Numbered from the stretch's first letter, positions 1-14,500 are shown. The stretch: 64,000 bases of DNA from Perca fluviatilis (GCF_010015445.1 NC_053126.1:20402669-20466668), one strand, 5' to 3'. Numbers and translations are program-made. Notes: generated from the letters alone by a model not told the origin.

Positions 1-1004
1 CTACGCTTTTGTCCTCCATTCGTGTGTGGTTGTATGACTCATAGTAATTTTTTTTATCTTATGTCGCAGAGGATGTGCAGTTATTAATTTGTATGTTGCA
101 CCGTTGTCATACTATATTGTAGCATGTGTGCTTGTTAAAGTGATGAATGTGCATGCATGTGCATACCTTACATGTGAGAAGTGCCCTTGGTTACAATACT
201 GTTTTCATCCTCTGACTCAGTTGAAAAAATAGCACCCTGGCTTTAGCTTGTTACACAAGAGGCTTGTGTGAGAACATACAGTAGGACAGTAATGACTTTT
301 CTCTTCTGCAAATATGAATGTGCATATCATTCTCTGAAAGGTAACACAGGCATCCTCAGGGGGAAGAAGTCTGTATGGTGTACATCTTAGTTTGTGGAGG
401 GGCCAGTGTCTGTGGCAGTTTGAATAATGAGATCGGAGAACGACTCTGTTCTTGACTGTAATACAACTTTATGCTACTGTGAGCACTGATTCATGTTCAT
501 GTCATGGTAATTAGATATACCATGTGACATTGCAGGCCTGAAAAACAATGTTTATTGTCATAGCTGTCTCCTGTCACTTATGTCTCGCTGACAGGCAAAG
601 ACTTAAAAAAATAAAGGAACATATTCAAGCTCTTTGGCACTCTTTTGAATACTTACATTATTCACTATTTTGTACATTTTCAGTCGTAGTAGAAGTACTG
701 ATTGATCAGGAAATCAGGATATACTGTATACTAAGTGTCGGTGTTTTATTTTACTTGTGGAGAAATTTTAAGTCTTATACATTTTTCTGCAGTGATCGTG
801 CCCCATAGTGTCCTTCAAAGGAGGGGGTGAATCTTTGGTTCTGACTGACACTGTTGTTACTGGTAACTCAGATGTCTTAAATTGCTCACAGTATATAACA
901 GTATATAGTTTTATGTATGCTAAGTGTTGTAAGACAGCACAGATGTGATGACCCAGAGGCTCAATGCGTAGATGCTGTTTCTACAAATATGTCAAAACAA
1001 GTAG
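1..1004. other. Non-coding sequence, no feature seen
   Basis: AT-rich sequence of mixed composition. The one open frame of note (548-808) gives a hydrophobic 86-residue product with no motif I recognise and no splice or codon support, so I do not call it a gene. No inverted or tandem repeats stand out. Confidence 0.6.
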
Positions 1005-1012
1005 CTGCAGTG

Positions 1013-1999
1013 TAGGGCTGTCAAAATTGACCAACAATTACAAATTTCAATATTCCTTCTTTAAATAACACATTGGTTCAAATATATACAAATATCTATT
1101 TTTGCGCATTACAAGAGGGCAAACCAATTCAACAAAGAGATGGGAGACAGAACTACTACCAAAATTTTCCACCGCACATGAAGGCAGCACGTGAAGGCAG
1201 CGGAGAAAAAGAAGAGATCATGCGAGAGTTGAAGCGACTTTGCGTTGTTGTTGCAGGACAGTCACCTGTTGTTACACAAACTCTTGGGCAGTTCAGTGCT
1301 TGTGTTTTGTTTTTTACCTTCGTAGTGCTTAAACCTTTTTTTGTTGCAGTGATGTTTCCTGTTTACACTAACTTTAACGGGACTCACGCAGCAATACGGA
1401 GAAACGAGTCTGACCTCCGGTTACATGATTGTCAAGCGCAGGGTGACGTCGGGTTGCTTTTCTCCAAAAGTTGAATTGGTCTTAACTTTTTGCAGGCATT
1501 TCAAAATAAACGGAAAGACCTGCGTTTCTGCCAGACTGTCTGACAGTGACGATCAAAACAGTGTTTGTGAATGAATGCTCAGCCGGCTGGTGCCTCCCTA
1601 GAGCATTAGCTTTACCTTTATCAAATTGCCTGAAAACGACACCAGTCTTCAGTATAAGCATACAGACCTATACAAACATCAGACTGCTTGCGTGTAACTC
1701 TACTTCTTGGCTGAGATAATACCAACAAAAAAACAATAGTAAATTTTAGCCTGCATGCTAATTTTTTCGAATACCTACTCATCAAACAAATATTTTGAAT
1801 ATTCGCATCCAGCCCTAGACAATACACAGACTTTGTACTAAGGAGCTTAAAGTTTAGGCATCAGCAGCCCAGGTGAGAACGTGCAAGGATGACAGCCCTA
1901 TTTGTGCTACTTTTCACAATCAAATAATAATTTTCATATTCAAATATCTAGTTTTGTTTACAATTGAATATGAATATAGAATATTTGTTGACAGCCCTA
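1013..1999. mobile_element. Non-autonomous hAT-type DNA transposon (987 bp)
   Basis: The element starts with TAGGGCTGTCAA and ends with the exact reverse complement TTGACAGCCCTA, a perfect 12-bp terminal inverted repeat. It is flanked by CTGCAGTG (1005-1012) and CTGCAGGG (2000-2007), an 8-bp target duplication with one mismatch. Terminal repeat and duplication length both fit the hAT superfamily. A frame of 133 codons (1073-1474) lies inside but begins at a TTG and shows no BED zinc finger or transposase motif, so the copy looks non-autonomous. Further internal GACAGCCCTA and CCAGCCCTA matches near 1814 and 1894 suggest rearranged or nested ends. Confidence 0.82.
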
Positions 2000-2007
2000 C
2001 TGCAGGG

Positions 2008-3257
<1,250 letters not shown>

Positions 3258-3261
3258 TTAA

Positions 3262-3630
3262 AGGTGCACTATGAGTTCCCGCATGACATCACTTCTGTTG
3301 ATGTTCCAAGTAAATGCCAAACAAAACAGAGCAAGCTCGCCCCTCCCCCCATGTTTCCGTAACTGTCATGACTAACTGACTGTCACTAACCCCCACCCCC
3401 TCCCCCAACCATCTTGTTGGTGATTGGCTGGAACGTGGTGTTGTATTTTGGTGCACAGCCTGTGCCCTTAGTGTTTGTTTGACGTATACGACCCCTGTGT
3501 TGTCTCCCGAGACCGGGCTTTTTCACAGTGTATTCAGGGGGCAGGCAGCTAGCGGATCAAGGAGAGATGCCTACGATTTGAGACAAAAATGAATTTGCAC
3601 TGAAACCATGCAGGAACTCGTAGTGCACCT
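3262..3630. mobile_element. TTAA-flanked MITE (369 bp)
   Basis: Begins AGGTGCACTATGAGTTCC and ends with the near-perfect reverse complement; the 24-bp terminal inverted repeats differ at two positions. TTAA lies directly outside both ends (3258-3261 and 3631-3634). A TTAA target with inverted repeats is the hallmark of piggyBac-type mobilisation, so I infer a non-autonomous piggyBac-like MITE. No coding capacity inside. Confidence 0.85.
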
Positions 3631-3634
3631 TTAA

Positions 3635-5733
3635 ATGTGTTATACAGTGATATCATGCTGTCCATTTAGAAAAATATACTATATGAAACATAATTTACAA
3701 CTTAAAGCTTTAACCAGTACAACATTTACTTTTCTTTTTTCCACAGTGGCATCTTAACAAAACAGTTGTTACATAACAGAAACACAATGAAAGAGCTTAT
3801 CTTTGTATGTGTTTGTACATTTCACCTCGTTTCATTTCACAATTTTCTCTTTACATATTGTGACATTTTCATGGTTTTACACATGCCTGGCAAGCATTTT
3901 GTAGTTGCATTTTGCAAGATACAAAGTTTAGAATATTTGTAAATGTTTCTGTGCATGTCATTGAGTAGTAGTGTAGATGCTTTGGTTTGTTTGCATTGAT
4001 GTGGTTAGAGGTATGTTGTGGCACAGCAGAGGTGGGTGGGCTGCTGGAGAGACGATAATTCACATCTGTTCTGGAGACATGAGCCTGATGCCTGAACTGA
4101 AGCGTGACCAAGAGGTGAGGGAAGAAGAGCTGATCAAAAGAGAAGAGAAGAGAGGTGGAAAATTTAAATTTAGACTCCTATTCTGTAACTACCTTTTAAG
4201 TTGTGTGCTTTAGTAAATTCATCTCTTTATACAGAGTATTAACTGAGGTGAACAGATGGAGCATCAGGGAGTGTTGCATAACTGCTGTTCTAATATTGAC
4301 CATCACCCAAATGTGTACAAAAGCGATACATGGATGTAAATCAGGAATACTGGGGAGTTTGTATTTTTTCACCCTTTTCAACATGTAATCAGACACTCAA
4401 ATATAGACATGTTCTGAACTTTGACTCAACATATATGCATTATACACCTCACCAAGGCATTCACAGCAGCAACACTTTCTGGTTCAATCTAACACCTGTT
4501 TAATGATGCTGTCTCGTGGCTCCACAGGGGTACCATTTAATGTCATCTCTGAAGATGCCACCAGGGGTTCAGGTAAAGCTTCTTGGGAAGTCATGGTACT
4601 CTGTCCATTAGCTCTGGTTGGGGCGCTGCTGATGTTAAGCCATAGCTTAATTACCATACGGCAGTGGCTCCTTGGGCCAGAACTCCTAAATTACCAGGAT
4701 TACCCGCCTGTTCTGTCACGTTAATTGTGAAGCAAACACTCGTCCGTATAAATGATCATTTAAAAGAACAATCTTTTTGAAAGACAAAGAGAGTGGGAGG
4801 GAGTGTATGAATGGAAGAAGGGGCACGCTGCCCACGGCTTTTGCAGACCTATGAGAGTTAAATGTGCCTGAACTCACTAATGGTGCTGCCGTGCAGCATA
4901 ATTTTTAATCAGGCTGCCAACAAAGAGGCAGGAGAGCCTCTGTGCTTACTGCTTTATTTTAGTTCAATTACAAATTGTCACATTGATCAACATTTCTGTA
5001 AATTTGCCAGTGTTATCCATGTGGACAGTTTTCAACAGGTTCATTTATCCATTCAGAATTCCGAGGTATGATGATGAAGATGTTCAATGGAGTGCGTTGT
5101 ATCTTTCATGGTGACTGTGTTGTGCTGTTGTTTGTGCTGTGCGCTCAGCCGTGATAATTAAGACTCCCTCTCCGTCGTGCCCCAGAGTGCTCGCTGTTTC
5201 CTACATAACTGATAGACTTCTCTGCATTACCTTAAATCCAGAGTCACACATGGAGCAGGTAAACACTGTGAAAATCCTGCTGCAAATCAGGAAAATACAC
5301 TTTAATTAAAAATGTAATTATATTATTATAATAAGTGTCACTGAGTGACCTTAAAATTGCTAGTTATCTTCAGAATTTATAAACATGAATTGGAGACTTG
5401 TGACTTAAAGTATGACTAGAAGGAACATCTCATCAGGCTTTTATTTCACTGTTCATATTAAAGTTTGTTATTCAGTATTACGAAACCTTTCTAGCTTATT
5501 ACCATAAAATCGAGCATGATTTTTATTTTAAGAAACTCTCCTTCTAGTTTGGATAGTTACAGACAACTGGCTTGTTAGGAACTTATCTTGGAAAACAATC
5601 ATGGTCACAGTGAAAATTTGAGTTCATTTCTCACTGAAAAAATATCTAGGTTTAAAATGTTGTTCCTACTCAGATGCAGCGCATATTATCCATCCGTTGT
5701 TGTTGCATAAATATAGTCTCAAGCAGCATTCCT
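3635..5733. other. Non-coding, apparently single-copy sequence
   Basis: No gene, tandem repeat or terminal inverted repeat found. Frames at 3977-4213, 4503-4724 and 4862-5071 have no recognisable domain and no convincing splice context. The block 4480-5230 is less AT-rich and less repeat-like than its surroundings; conservation cannot be judged from one genome. Confidence 0.5.
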
Positions 5734-6093
5734 ACCTGTAGTGCTATTTATCAGTCTAGATTGTTTTCGTGTGAGTTGCCCAGTTTTGGAGATAGCGGCT
5801 GTAGAGATTGTCTGCCATAGTTCCGACATGAAACTGCTCACAACCAAGTCTGTGGATTATCTTGAATGACTGGGTCATGATTTCTGGACAGAGACATTGC
5901 TGTTGGTTATTTTTTGGCACTTTGAACTCCGTAAGTCGAGTGCCATCTACTGTTGTTCCATTATAGAAGGCGGACATGTCTACGGCCAATATCTCAACAC
6001 TTGGCAACTCTCATCAAAACAATCTAGATTGATAAATAGCACTACAGGTAAGGGGAAAAATATGTATTTTTGATTTTGGAGTAAACTGTCACT
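5734..6093. mobile_element. Palindromic MITE, left end missing
   Basis: Arms at 5734-5780 and 6003-6050 are inverted copies (ACCTGTAGTGCTATTTATC versus its complement). To the right the element continues to ...AAACTGTCACT and stops at TTAA (6094-6097), the same boundary as other MITEs here. The matching left outer end is absent, so this copy is truncated on the left. The internal minus-strand frame 5756-6007 lies in element sequence and is not a host gene. Confidence 0.75.
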
Positions 6094-6097
6094 TTAA

Positions 6098-7299
6098 GAT
6101 GTCTAAAATGACAATTATGTTTGAACAGGTAGCAGAAACAATATTTAAGAATAGGCACGGTATGACCTAACATTTTGAAAAAGAACACAGAGTTACATGA
6201 TGTGATTGAGGATGTTGTTTTCCTTGTATATTCATCTTGACTCTATGACTCATGTCTATTTTCCACATCTGGGGCCTTGACTGGGGCTGTTTCCAAATGA
6301 GAATTCATTTATTCATCCTCCCTGGAAAGACAGCAGATATGACAATGAAATCTGACCTTGTTGGGTAACAGAGAAGAGGCTGAATATAATTTACCTGTAT
6401 AGGATTACTGTGAGCTCCCTCCATACAATGCAATGAATTAGTTAGGTAGCCATATGGCATGCATTCAGTGAATCTATTTCCTGAGATGTGATGGCTGCTC
6501 GTTTAGATGTAAACCACTAGTGTCTTTGGGTAAAAATAAACCTTTGGAAAATTCATATTAATCTCAGCAGAAATAAACAATTATGAAGATGTTTCTGAGT
6601 GACAGTGAGGTCAACAGTTAGTGACAGAAAAGAGGCTGCAGCATTTCCTCTGAGGCAGGGCACTAATCCTGACGTTTACCTCCATGCAGCTTAAACCCAT
6701 CTGATGTCATTTGTATGTACACACTTTCTCATGTACACACTTTCTCATGTCAATTATGACCTCTGACAGCGCTGAGCACATGTCGACTGTAGTTTACATC
6801 TGCTGCTCTGTGTGGAGAGAGAGACAGGAGTGCAAGAGGTGTTAACAGAAACCGTGCACCGTATGTACAAACACATGCCTTGTCATTATTTTAACTAGTC
6901 TCCTGTTAGCTTCAAATATGGATATAGTGCACATTTTATTTTTCAGAATATAGTTATAGTTAGAAGATAGTTGCATTCATCATTTATGATGGATTATTTA
7001 CATGTAGGATTTAGGTTTGATTTAGGATTTCTGGTTGCCGACAAACCACGCAGTTTATCAGATTTTGTGCAGCTGCCTCTGCAGCCACAAAACGTTTCAT
7101 ACTACATTGTTTCACATGTGCAGTCATCGTCCTCATAAATAGACTGATGTGTAAAATCGGTTCATCGGTTGAAATCAGAGTTTCCCTTTACCTCAAGATC
7201 CAGTTACGGTTTTGTTCCTGGAGCTTTCAGCCATGTCTTAGTGGAAGGAGCTTGCTAGCGGAGTTGTCGTCATGAGACAGTGACGTCGCTGAAGGACTT
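6098..7299. other. Non-coding sequence with a short tandem duplication
   Basis: Two 17-bp direct units (TACACACTTTCTCATGT) lie at about 6718-6751. The stretch 6900-7010 shares a diverged similarity, built on GCTTCAAATATGGATATA, with 61060-61190, so it is probably an old dispersed repeat. No gene seen. Confidence 0.45.
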
Positions 7300-7900
7300 C
7301 TTTTTGATTTAAAAGTATAATATGTAACATTAAAATGACTAAAATATGACCAGACCTATTATATATTTTGTTGAGTTATGTACCTACATTATTATATTAT
7401 CCCAAATGTTTCCAACAATGTTCAGACCCAAAGAAATCTATAATTTTATTCAAGGAAACAGTCGATGGCCTCATATCCCATTTGTGCATGTGTCAGCATT
7501 ATGGTTTTCTGCCAGAAACATAATAGAAATTTGTATCAGGTTTTAAGCCACATTTTTCTGATGCACATTTTAGATCTTGATCGTTTTAGTGATCTATTTT
7601 AAGCAGATGAAGGAGTTTGGTCATCATGAGGAGAGCTCTGCGGATAATTCAGCTTCCGGTTAAAACCTCCTGAACGTCTGGATCTTACGTTATCAGAGAA
7701 ACAAGCTGGGCAAACATTAGTGGCAGCTTGGCTCGCAGTCCCTCCTGGACGTCCTTAAAAGCCTCCTGGACGATAAACACTGAAGGAATCCTAACCGGTA
7801 GAAGCTGACTGCAATCAAGGCAATGGCAGTGAAGAACTCCCCTGATATGGGGGTCTAGAACTTTGCTGATGCCACACTTCTTCACAACGTCACCAAACTA
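7300..7900. mobile_element. Probable decayed DNA-transposon remnant
   Basis: The stretch starting with AGTATAATATGTAACATT and continuing through TCCCAAATGTTTCCAACAATG resembles interspersed elements common in fish genomes, recognised from memory. No intact terminal inverted repeat or target duplication can be placed. The frames at 7346-7546 (plus) and 7685-7885 (minus) have no transposase motif. Confidence 0.35.
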
Positions 7901-8174
7901 TGTCTTTTGTTATTGTTGTGATTAAGAGACCCTAGTTATTAAAGAATATATTATTATATAATATTAATATTAAAGAAGATATGTTTACATTTTCTGTTTC
8001 TATTCAAAACCCATTGTGTGTATCCTTCAGGCCGCACAAACATTTGCAGAGCTAATCTGTGGAAGAATATGAAACCTACATTATTTATGACGTCTGTTTG
8101 CTTGCCTGAAGTCTTCTTCTTCCTAGCCCTTGTTGGTGCAACTGTTGATCAATGAAATGGTGTGAAGTCAGTGG

Positions 8175-8572
8175 CAGGGCTGTTCATTATTATTAAATGA
8201 ATCATTGTGTTGATGCATTGCTTTGTGGACGTGGATGATTCTCCATCGATGCAGTGACGGACCATAATCGATTATTGCCTACTGATGTTACTTGCTGATT
8301 TTCTGGTCACTGCTTTTTTTAGTGTTTTTGCGTTTTGTCTGTTGTCTGCTGGGATCAGACTCCGCTACATTCAGGAAGTGCCTTTTTTAAGAGCAGATAC
8401 AATAAAAAGGAGAGTTCAAGTATATATCTGACTGCTTTGATTTGTTGAAAACCATGTGTAGCAATATATAATAATATTGAGAAGATGACCCATCGTGATA
8501 TTGAATTGATTTGAATTGTCGACTGGATAATATTTATCGAATCGTGAGACCTGTGAAGATTTACACCCTGCT
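8175..8572. mobile_element. hAT-type MITE, copy 1 (related to 14150-14492)
   Basis: Shares most of its length, in the same orientation, with the element at 14150-14492: for example ACCATAATCGATTATTGCCT, the CTACATTCAGGAAGTG segment and AAAACCATGTGTAGCAATAT. It ends near ...TTTACACCCT at 8572. No clear target duplication is visible, so boundaries are approximate. Confidence 0.7.
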
Positions 8573-8678
8573 GAGAGTGAATAGAGGAAACACTGGAATG
8601 GATATTACGCATTATTTTGAAACAGGAAAACTGATGTATAAAACTGCCAATTAGATTAATTTACTTAATTTCTATTAA

Positions 8679-9567
8679 AGTGATGGTTCGAGTATCTTCA
8701 CGGTCTTGACCGACCTTGGACAAATGACCTCAGAAGCTTTTTTCACCTGGGTCAAGGATGGGAGAGTTATGCGAAAAAGGTTATCAGCTGAATAGCTTAG
8801 CGCAGGCGCTAATGGACCAACGTTTGTATCTTGTAAATGACCCCCCAACGCACGAAATGATACCAAACGTCTACACTAGTACATATAGGTTATGCACTCA
8901 TAAAACGATGAATTGGAAAGTTTGTAAGTACACCAGAAGTTTATGTAAATAACACTTACCTGCTGGCTTCTGCTCTCTGCTGTTGTTGTTGCCGCTGTAA
9001 GACGAGTGCTTAGGGCCGTCTACAAATTACAACACAGAAAAGAGATGCAACAAAAATATTTTTTAATTTAACTTTTTTTTTAAGTAAGTGCTGTAGTATA
9101 ACTAGCAGGAGACAATTAATAACTGAGGTAAGTTTGGAGACATTACCTTATTTAATCATTAAATTAATACATATTTTTGTTGTATCTCTTTTCGGTGTAG
9201 TAATTTGTAGACGGCCCTAAGCACTTGTCTAACTGCAGGTAGCAGCAGCAACAGAGAGCAGAAGAGAGCAGGCAAGTGTTCATAAACTTCTGGTGTACTT
9301 ACAAACTTTCCAATCCATCGTTTTATGAGTACATAACCTATATGTACTAGTGTAGAAGTTTGGTATCATTTCGGGCATTATTAGTGGGGTCATTTACGAG
9401 ATACAAACGTGGGTCCATTAGCCTCTGCGCTAAGCTATTCAGCTGATAACTCTACTCTACGCTAACTCTCGCAATGTTAGACCCTGGTGAAAAAAGCTTC
9501 TGGGGGGGTGTTTGGCTCGAGGTCATGGTGCAAAGGACCCTAGGGTGAATTACTCCGAACCATCACT
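8679..9567. mobile_element. Large foldback (palindromic) MITE, copy 1 (889 bp)
   Basis: Begins AGTGATGGTTCG and ends CGAACCATCACT, with TTAA directly outside (8675-8678 and 9568-9571). The arms are long inverted copies: the left arm runs to about 9060, the right starts about 9170, leaving a loop near 110 bp. The arms carry matching blocks such as AGCTGAATAGCTTAGCGC and CTACACTAGTACATATAGG on the left with their complements on the right. A second copy lies at 24423-25056. Transcription would give a long hairpin RNA. Non-coding. Confidence 0.88.
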
Positions 9568-9571
9568 TTAA

Positions 9572-10156
9572 TCGAAGGTGCCTGAACGCCGTTCCGGATC
9601 GTTCTGGCCCACTTTAACCCCTAGGCCTTCTCATGGAGCATATTGCTCAGTAGCCAGCAAGATACATTATTTTACATGTAGGCCTCATATAAACTAATGC
9701 TGTCATTCTGCTGGCTGGTAGTGTTAAACACAGCAAAAAGTTCATTCATTAAAGTTTCTGTGTGTTTTGTATTCCCTCCAGGTCCACATGTTGATGTGAA
9801 CACAATGATTTTTTTGCATAAAGATTTTTCTTCTTTATTCCTCAGCAATGATTGAGCTTTAAAAAAAAATCAATATACACCAGCAGCCTTCCTCTTTTCA
9901 GATTATTACAATTTATCTTCGCAAAATACATCCACACATGCTTAATAGACAAATATATAATGTAGCACTTATTCCAACAGTGATATGAGGTATTCATGGT
10001 GAGTCATGCTCGCCACAGTAATGACTAAAATGCCACATAAACAGGAAGAGAAAAGTGTGCAGGCCTCTCAGCTGTCCTCTCGCTCTTACTCTTCTCAGTA
10101 CGGGTATTTCAGCCTCCAACATGATTCTTTTGTTGCTGGAAGCTACAGTGGGTGGT

Positions 10157-10159
<3 letters not shown>
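9572..10159. other. Non-coding sequence
   Basis: No gene or complete repeat seen. The frames near 10006-10315 are carried by the following (CA)n array. Confidence 0.5.

Positions 10160-10238
<79 letters not shown>
10160..10238 (+). repeat. (CA)n microsatellite, about 79 bp
   Basis: Uninterrupted CA dinucleotides, about 39 units. The Thr-His frames that cross it are artefacts. Confidence 0.98.
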
Positions 10239-10241
<3 letters not shown>

Positions 10242-13200
10242 AAGACACAGACAAGCATCAGATTAGATGTCAGGGGAAATGTTTAAAGAACATACTGCTA
10301 TGCTGTTCCTTTTAATCTGCATCTTCTCTGCCCTTCTCCTTCGCCTTCTTTCGATCTCTGTTCATCGCGGTGTCAGTGTGCATCAACAGCTTGCAGGTTG
10401 CTCATCTAATTGTAATGGTTGAGAGAAACTCTGCAGGAGAGTGGGGTTTTCTGTGTGAGTTTAGGATGAAAGCCTACATGACAGGGTCACTGTGTCTTGT
10501 TGTATGATAGGTGAGTGTTGGAGAGGTAATAAAAGGTAGATCAGACCCGCTTCCCCCCTCGGAGGGATGAGTGATCTGATTTTTGCTGCAGCTTTTTCCT
10601 GGAAGATCCATCTCTCCACCGGTGCATCCAGGCGAGAGGCCAGAGACTCAGGTGCGCAGCTTCCAGTGGAGCAGAGAGCAGCTTTGTCTGTGTATCACTT
10701 TGCCAGGAATATCCTGTTTCTGCTGTGTGTTTGAGTGGGTGTGTGGCCTACATTTTTTATGTTTTCCAAAACTGTAGTGTTTCTTTCAATGCTGTGACTC
10801 TTTAAAAGTGGTAAACAACATTTCTTGTCTAACAGAAGTATGTTTTTGTTGTTGTTGAAGTGCTGTGTCAAAGCTCATACATGTCCAGCTTGTCACTGCA
10901 TAGTTCTCTCGTGAGTGAACGGTCTCAGTGAGGAGGTTGTTTCTCAGGGGATTCCCACTCTGACAGTAGATTGCGCTTGCAAGCTGAGCCCAGAGACTCA
11001 TGGGATATGGATATAGTTTTTGAAGTCCCCAAGGCTTTATCACATGAAGTAGTAGGACAGGTTCATGGATGAGTAAAGGAGAGTTCCTAGTCTATCTGCA
11101 AAAGGATTGGTTCACCCAAATTACAAAATAAACACACTTTCCCTTTTACTTCTACTGGCATCTAGCCATGCAGGTTGGTTTCTGCCTTCAACGATGATTA
11201 GATGTACTTGAATTATAGTTATTTTAGCCTTTAGTAACTTCAAATAAGATTTGATAAGGAATTCGAAAGGATTTGGATTCGGTACTGGAGTTAAGTAACC
11301 AGGACATTGTTGCTGGGCAGGCATGATGTTGCCTGGTAAACAAAACAAAAAAAAAATTGTGGGGTTTTGGGGATGAATATAAATGTAGCCTCCCTGATGC
11401 AAATCATTGCATGTTGGCTAAATATTTTCATTTTGTGCCTCATAGTTACCCAGACACTGACACAACCTGTCTGATCTGTTAAATCCTCTGATGATCACAC
11501 GTTTGGATGTCCGCTGCACAAACACTTCTTAGCTCTGCCAACCTAAGCAGTGTGTTGGGATGCGGTTTATAAGTGAAAGAAATTCACCATACTGCTGGAC
11601 TAATTGGACTTGGACATCTATGTACTGGTGGACAGCTTTTTATTTATTTTTTTGCTTGAACCATAAATACTACAATGAGTGGAGTCCTTCAAAGCAGCTA
11701 ACACTGGTGTTGTACCATCATAATGCATCAAGTCATGAGGGTTGACGGTTTCACCCTGTCCAAATGTCTCTGTGGGACACTGCTACCTTAGTTAGTCAAA
11801 ATGATATTTCTAAATGTTTCATAGAAAAAAGCCATCACAATCTAAGAACACTCTAAATGAGCATCAGCTTGCTGCTTCCATTCTTTACAGCAGTTATCTG
11901 ATTTTCGTCCAGGAGTCTAAGTCAGGTTTATAAAACATTGAATCTTACACACTCATGTCTGTATAAACACATAAACAGAAATAGTATTATGCTCTTAGAT
12001 ACATTTGAAGTATGCATTGCACAGATACAAATAGTATATCTAATAAGTTTCTATAAATTTCTCTCTGTGTTGCCACTTAGTCTGTGGAGATTTACAAGCT
12101 TCAGATATACTTTTATATTTCTCAGCCTCAACTGTTCTGATAAAGATGTCTAGAAACTATATCACAGTTCCATAACTTGCCTTTGCTTCTTCTCATTAAG
12201 AATCAGTTGCTTTTCTTCCTTCTGAACCCCCTCTGACAAACAGTATTCTTCATGGTATCGCACTTAAAGTACCAACCAACAAACCTTGCTTTACGTTTAT
12301 TAAGATTCCAAGCATTTTATTCAGTACAATTAATGATATTTTATAAGTATATACAGTATAATGGTGCTTTTTGGAAGTTTATTCTTGACCTTGGTAAAAA
12401 GTGTGCCATACATTTTCTAGAGCTTTAAACAACATCTCACGGTCTTGGTCGTTGGCTCAACTAAGCAATCTCCATTTAGAGCATGATATGATATTTTTAA
12501 GAATCTAAATACTTCTACGTTTTAGAGCTTCCACACTCTAAACTTTCCACATTAAAACAAATAATTCTTGCCACAGTTGTGCAATAAACATGCCTTCCCT
12601 CTATTTAATCTCTGAGTTTGTAATGGTAATAGTTTATCTTGTCATTGATGGATGACGATGAAATCTATTCATAATATAAATGTAAATAGTATTCATAATT
12701 TTTTTTATAATTAGCATGAGAATAAAGGTCGTCCTCAGTGTTTCATCTGGCTGCTGCCTCAAGACAAAGCTCTCTCGGAGGATCTCACAGTGTGGCAGGT
12801 CTGACTTTCTCCTCAGAGATGAACTGTGGCTTCGATCAGGAAGGAAATTTCTGTGGCAGATGCTGGGCTGTCTCATATCGTCTCACACATGGGATTTAAC
12901 ACATTTAGGATCCCGCGGGACTCGACAGACAAACAAACAACACCCTTTTTCTTCAAACACACAATCCCTCAGCTGCTTGATAGGCAGCGTTTTTTTTATA
13001 TTTTTTTTGTTTGGGATATTTTAAGATGCATCCCTGTTGTGTCCTTTCGGTTCCACCTGAGGCTGATTTTGCATCGCTGAGTTTCCAGAGAGCCTCTAGG
13101 AGCCTTTGAGCAGTGCCTGTTCAAGTCTTTTCCATCCCTCTCCACGGTGAAGCTGCCCCGACCAGCTGGTGGAGCTGGGTAGCTGCAGGCCACCTTGGAC

Positions 13201-13800
13201 CCTGATCAAGTATTGATGTCTGGCTTTCCGTGCTGTCTGACTCACCAAAGAAGAGCTCTACGAGACAGAGATGGAGAGGAGCTCCAGAGGGGATGGTGGT
13301 TTCAAAGGGTAGCTTGCATAAAAATTGAAGAGCTAATTGCACTGTTTTGAGCCAAGATTGTTTCTTGCATTACTTACATGCAACAGTACCTAATTTTCTA
13401 AACCACATTAAGATCCCTGTTAGCTCCTTACCATTCATTTGCTTCTCATTTGATGTATTTATGACAAATATGGCACAAATTATGTGTTTTAACAGTAAAT
13501 GAGAAACGGCATGAGTGCATGCCTCTGTGTCCTGCCTCATCAGTGGCAAGTGCTTGGGCAAAGCAGTGTTAGAAACTTTTTCCAGCCTCCATCTTCATGC
13601 AGGCTTTTGTCAGTATGCTTTGGTCAGACAAGGCAGCTTAAACTCTCTCTGATGTGATTGGGTCAGAATGCCCCGGATGTCCTGCTTTCTTCTGTGTGAA
13701 GTGAAACGTTGCTGCTGGTCCTCTCTCTCTCCTGTGTGTATATGTTTGTATGTGTGCATTTGTTTAAAGGTGCAGAAGTCATGTAAGTGACGTTGGAAAT
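10239..13800. other. Non-coding, mostly single-copy sequence
   Basis: No supported gene. The stretch from about 11100 (GGATTGGTTCACCCAAATTA) looks like one end of a fish MITE whose other end is missing. A frame at about 12790-12891 gives a short Cys-containing peptide after a splice-acceptor-like TTTCTCCTCAG; it hits a stop quickly and was rejected as an exon. Several other frames of 60-100 codons lack recognisable domains. Confidence 0.5.
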
Positions 13801-13837
13801 GTGTGTGTGTGTGTGTGTGTGTGTGTTGGGGGGGGGG
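13801..13837 (+). repeat. (GT)13 followed by a G run
   Basis: Thirteen GT units (13801-13826), then TG with ten consecutive G (13828-13837). Confidence 0.95.
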
Positions 13838-14149
13838 TCTCCAAAGCCAACCCGTCCTTACCCAGAAAATTAGCCTATAGGTTGATTGTGCAAACAGCTC
13901 ATAACGACTCTTATTTATGTTTGTTGTTAGGTGCCTGCCTCTCTTGGTAGTAATTATCGCAAGAGCAAACAAAGAAGTGAGGTGACAAAGACTGGGGTGG
14001 TGGATGGGTCAAACTAACACAGGACTTTAACTCAGGAGACTGGGGTTTGTGTTTCGCATGACACCAAAGGTCAACTGTTGCTTTTTAAATCCGTCTAACT
14101 CCTCCCCCTGCCCTCGGCACTCCTCCCACACACAGACGTGCACGAGCAC

Positions 14150-14492
14150 TAGGGATGCTGAAATTGATCATTGCATCGATGCATCGTGATGCGTCCCTAG
14201 ACCATTCTGCATCGATGCGGTGACAGACCATAATCGATTATTGCCTAATAATGTTACTTGTTGATTTTCTGGTTTTTGTATTTTGTCTGCTGTGTTCAGT
14301 CTCCACTACATTCAGGAAGTGTCTTTTTTAAGAGCAGATACAATACATATATATCTGACTGCTTGAATTTATTGATGAAAACCATGTGTAGCAATATATA
14401 TAATAAATTTGAGGAGGTGACGCATCGTGATGCATCGTGATGAGAGGATAATCGTAATGGAATCGTGACACCAGTGAAGATTCACACCCTTA
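14150..14492. mobile_element. hAT-type MITE, copy 2 (343 bp)
   Basis: Begins TAGGGATG and ends CACACCCTTA, imperfect short inverted ends of hAT type. Flanks are ACGAGCAC (14142-14149) and ATGAGCAC (14493-14500), an 8-bp duplication with one mismatch. The interior matches copy 1 at 8175-8572. It carries repeated GCATCGATGCATCGTGATG-like subterminal motifs at both ends, as is common where hAT transposase binds. The frame 14258-14440 has no coding meaning. Confidence 0.82.
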
Positions 14493-14500
14493 ATGAGCAC

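Noticed and set aside
12790..12891. Possible MAM-domain-like exon (peptide with NCGFDQEGNFCGRCW after a TTTCTCCTCAG acceptor-like site)
   Set aside because: The frame stops after about 30 codons, there is no donor GT in frame, and key aromatic and cysteine spacing beyond the first residues is absent. A chance match is more likely.
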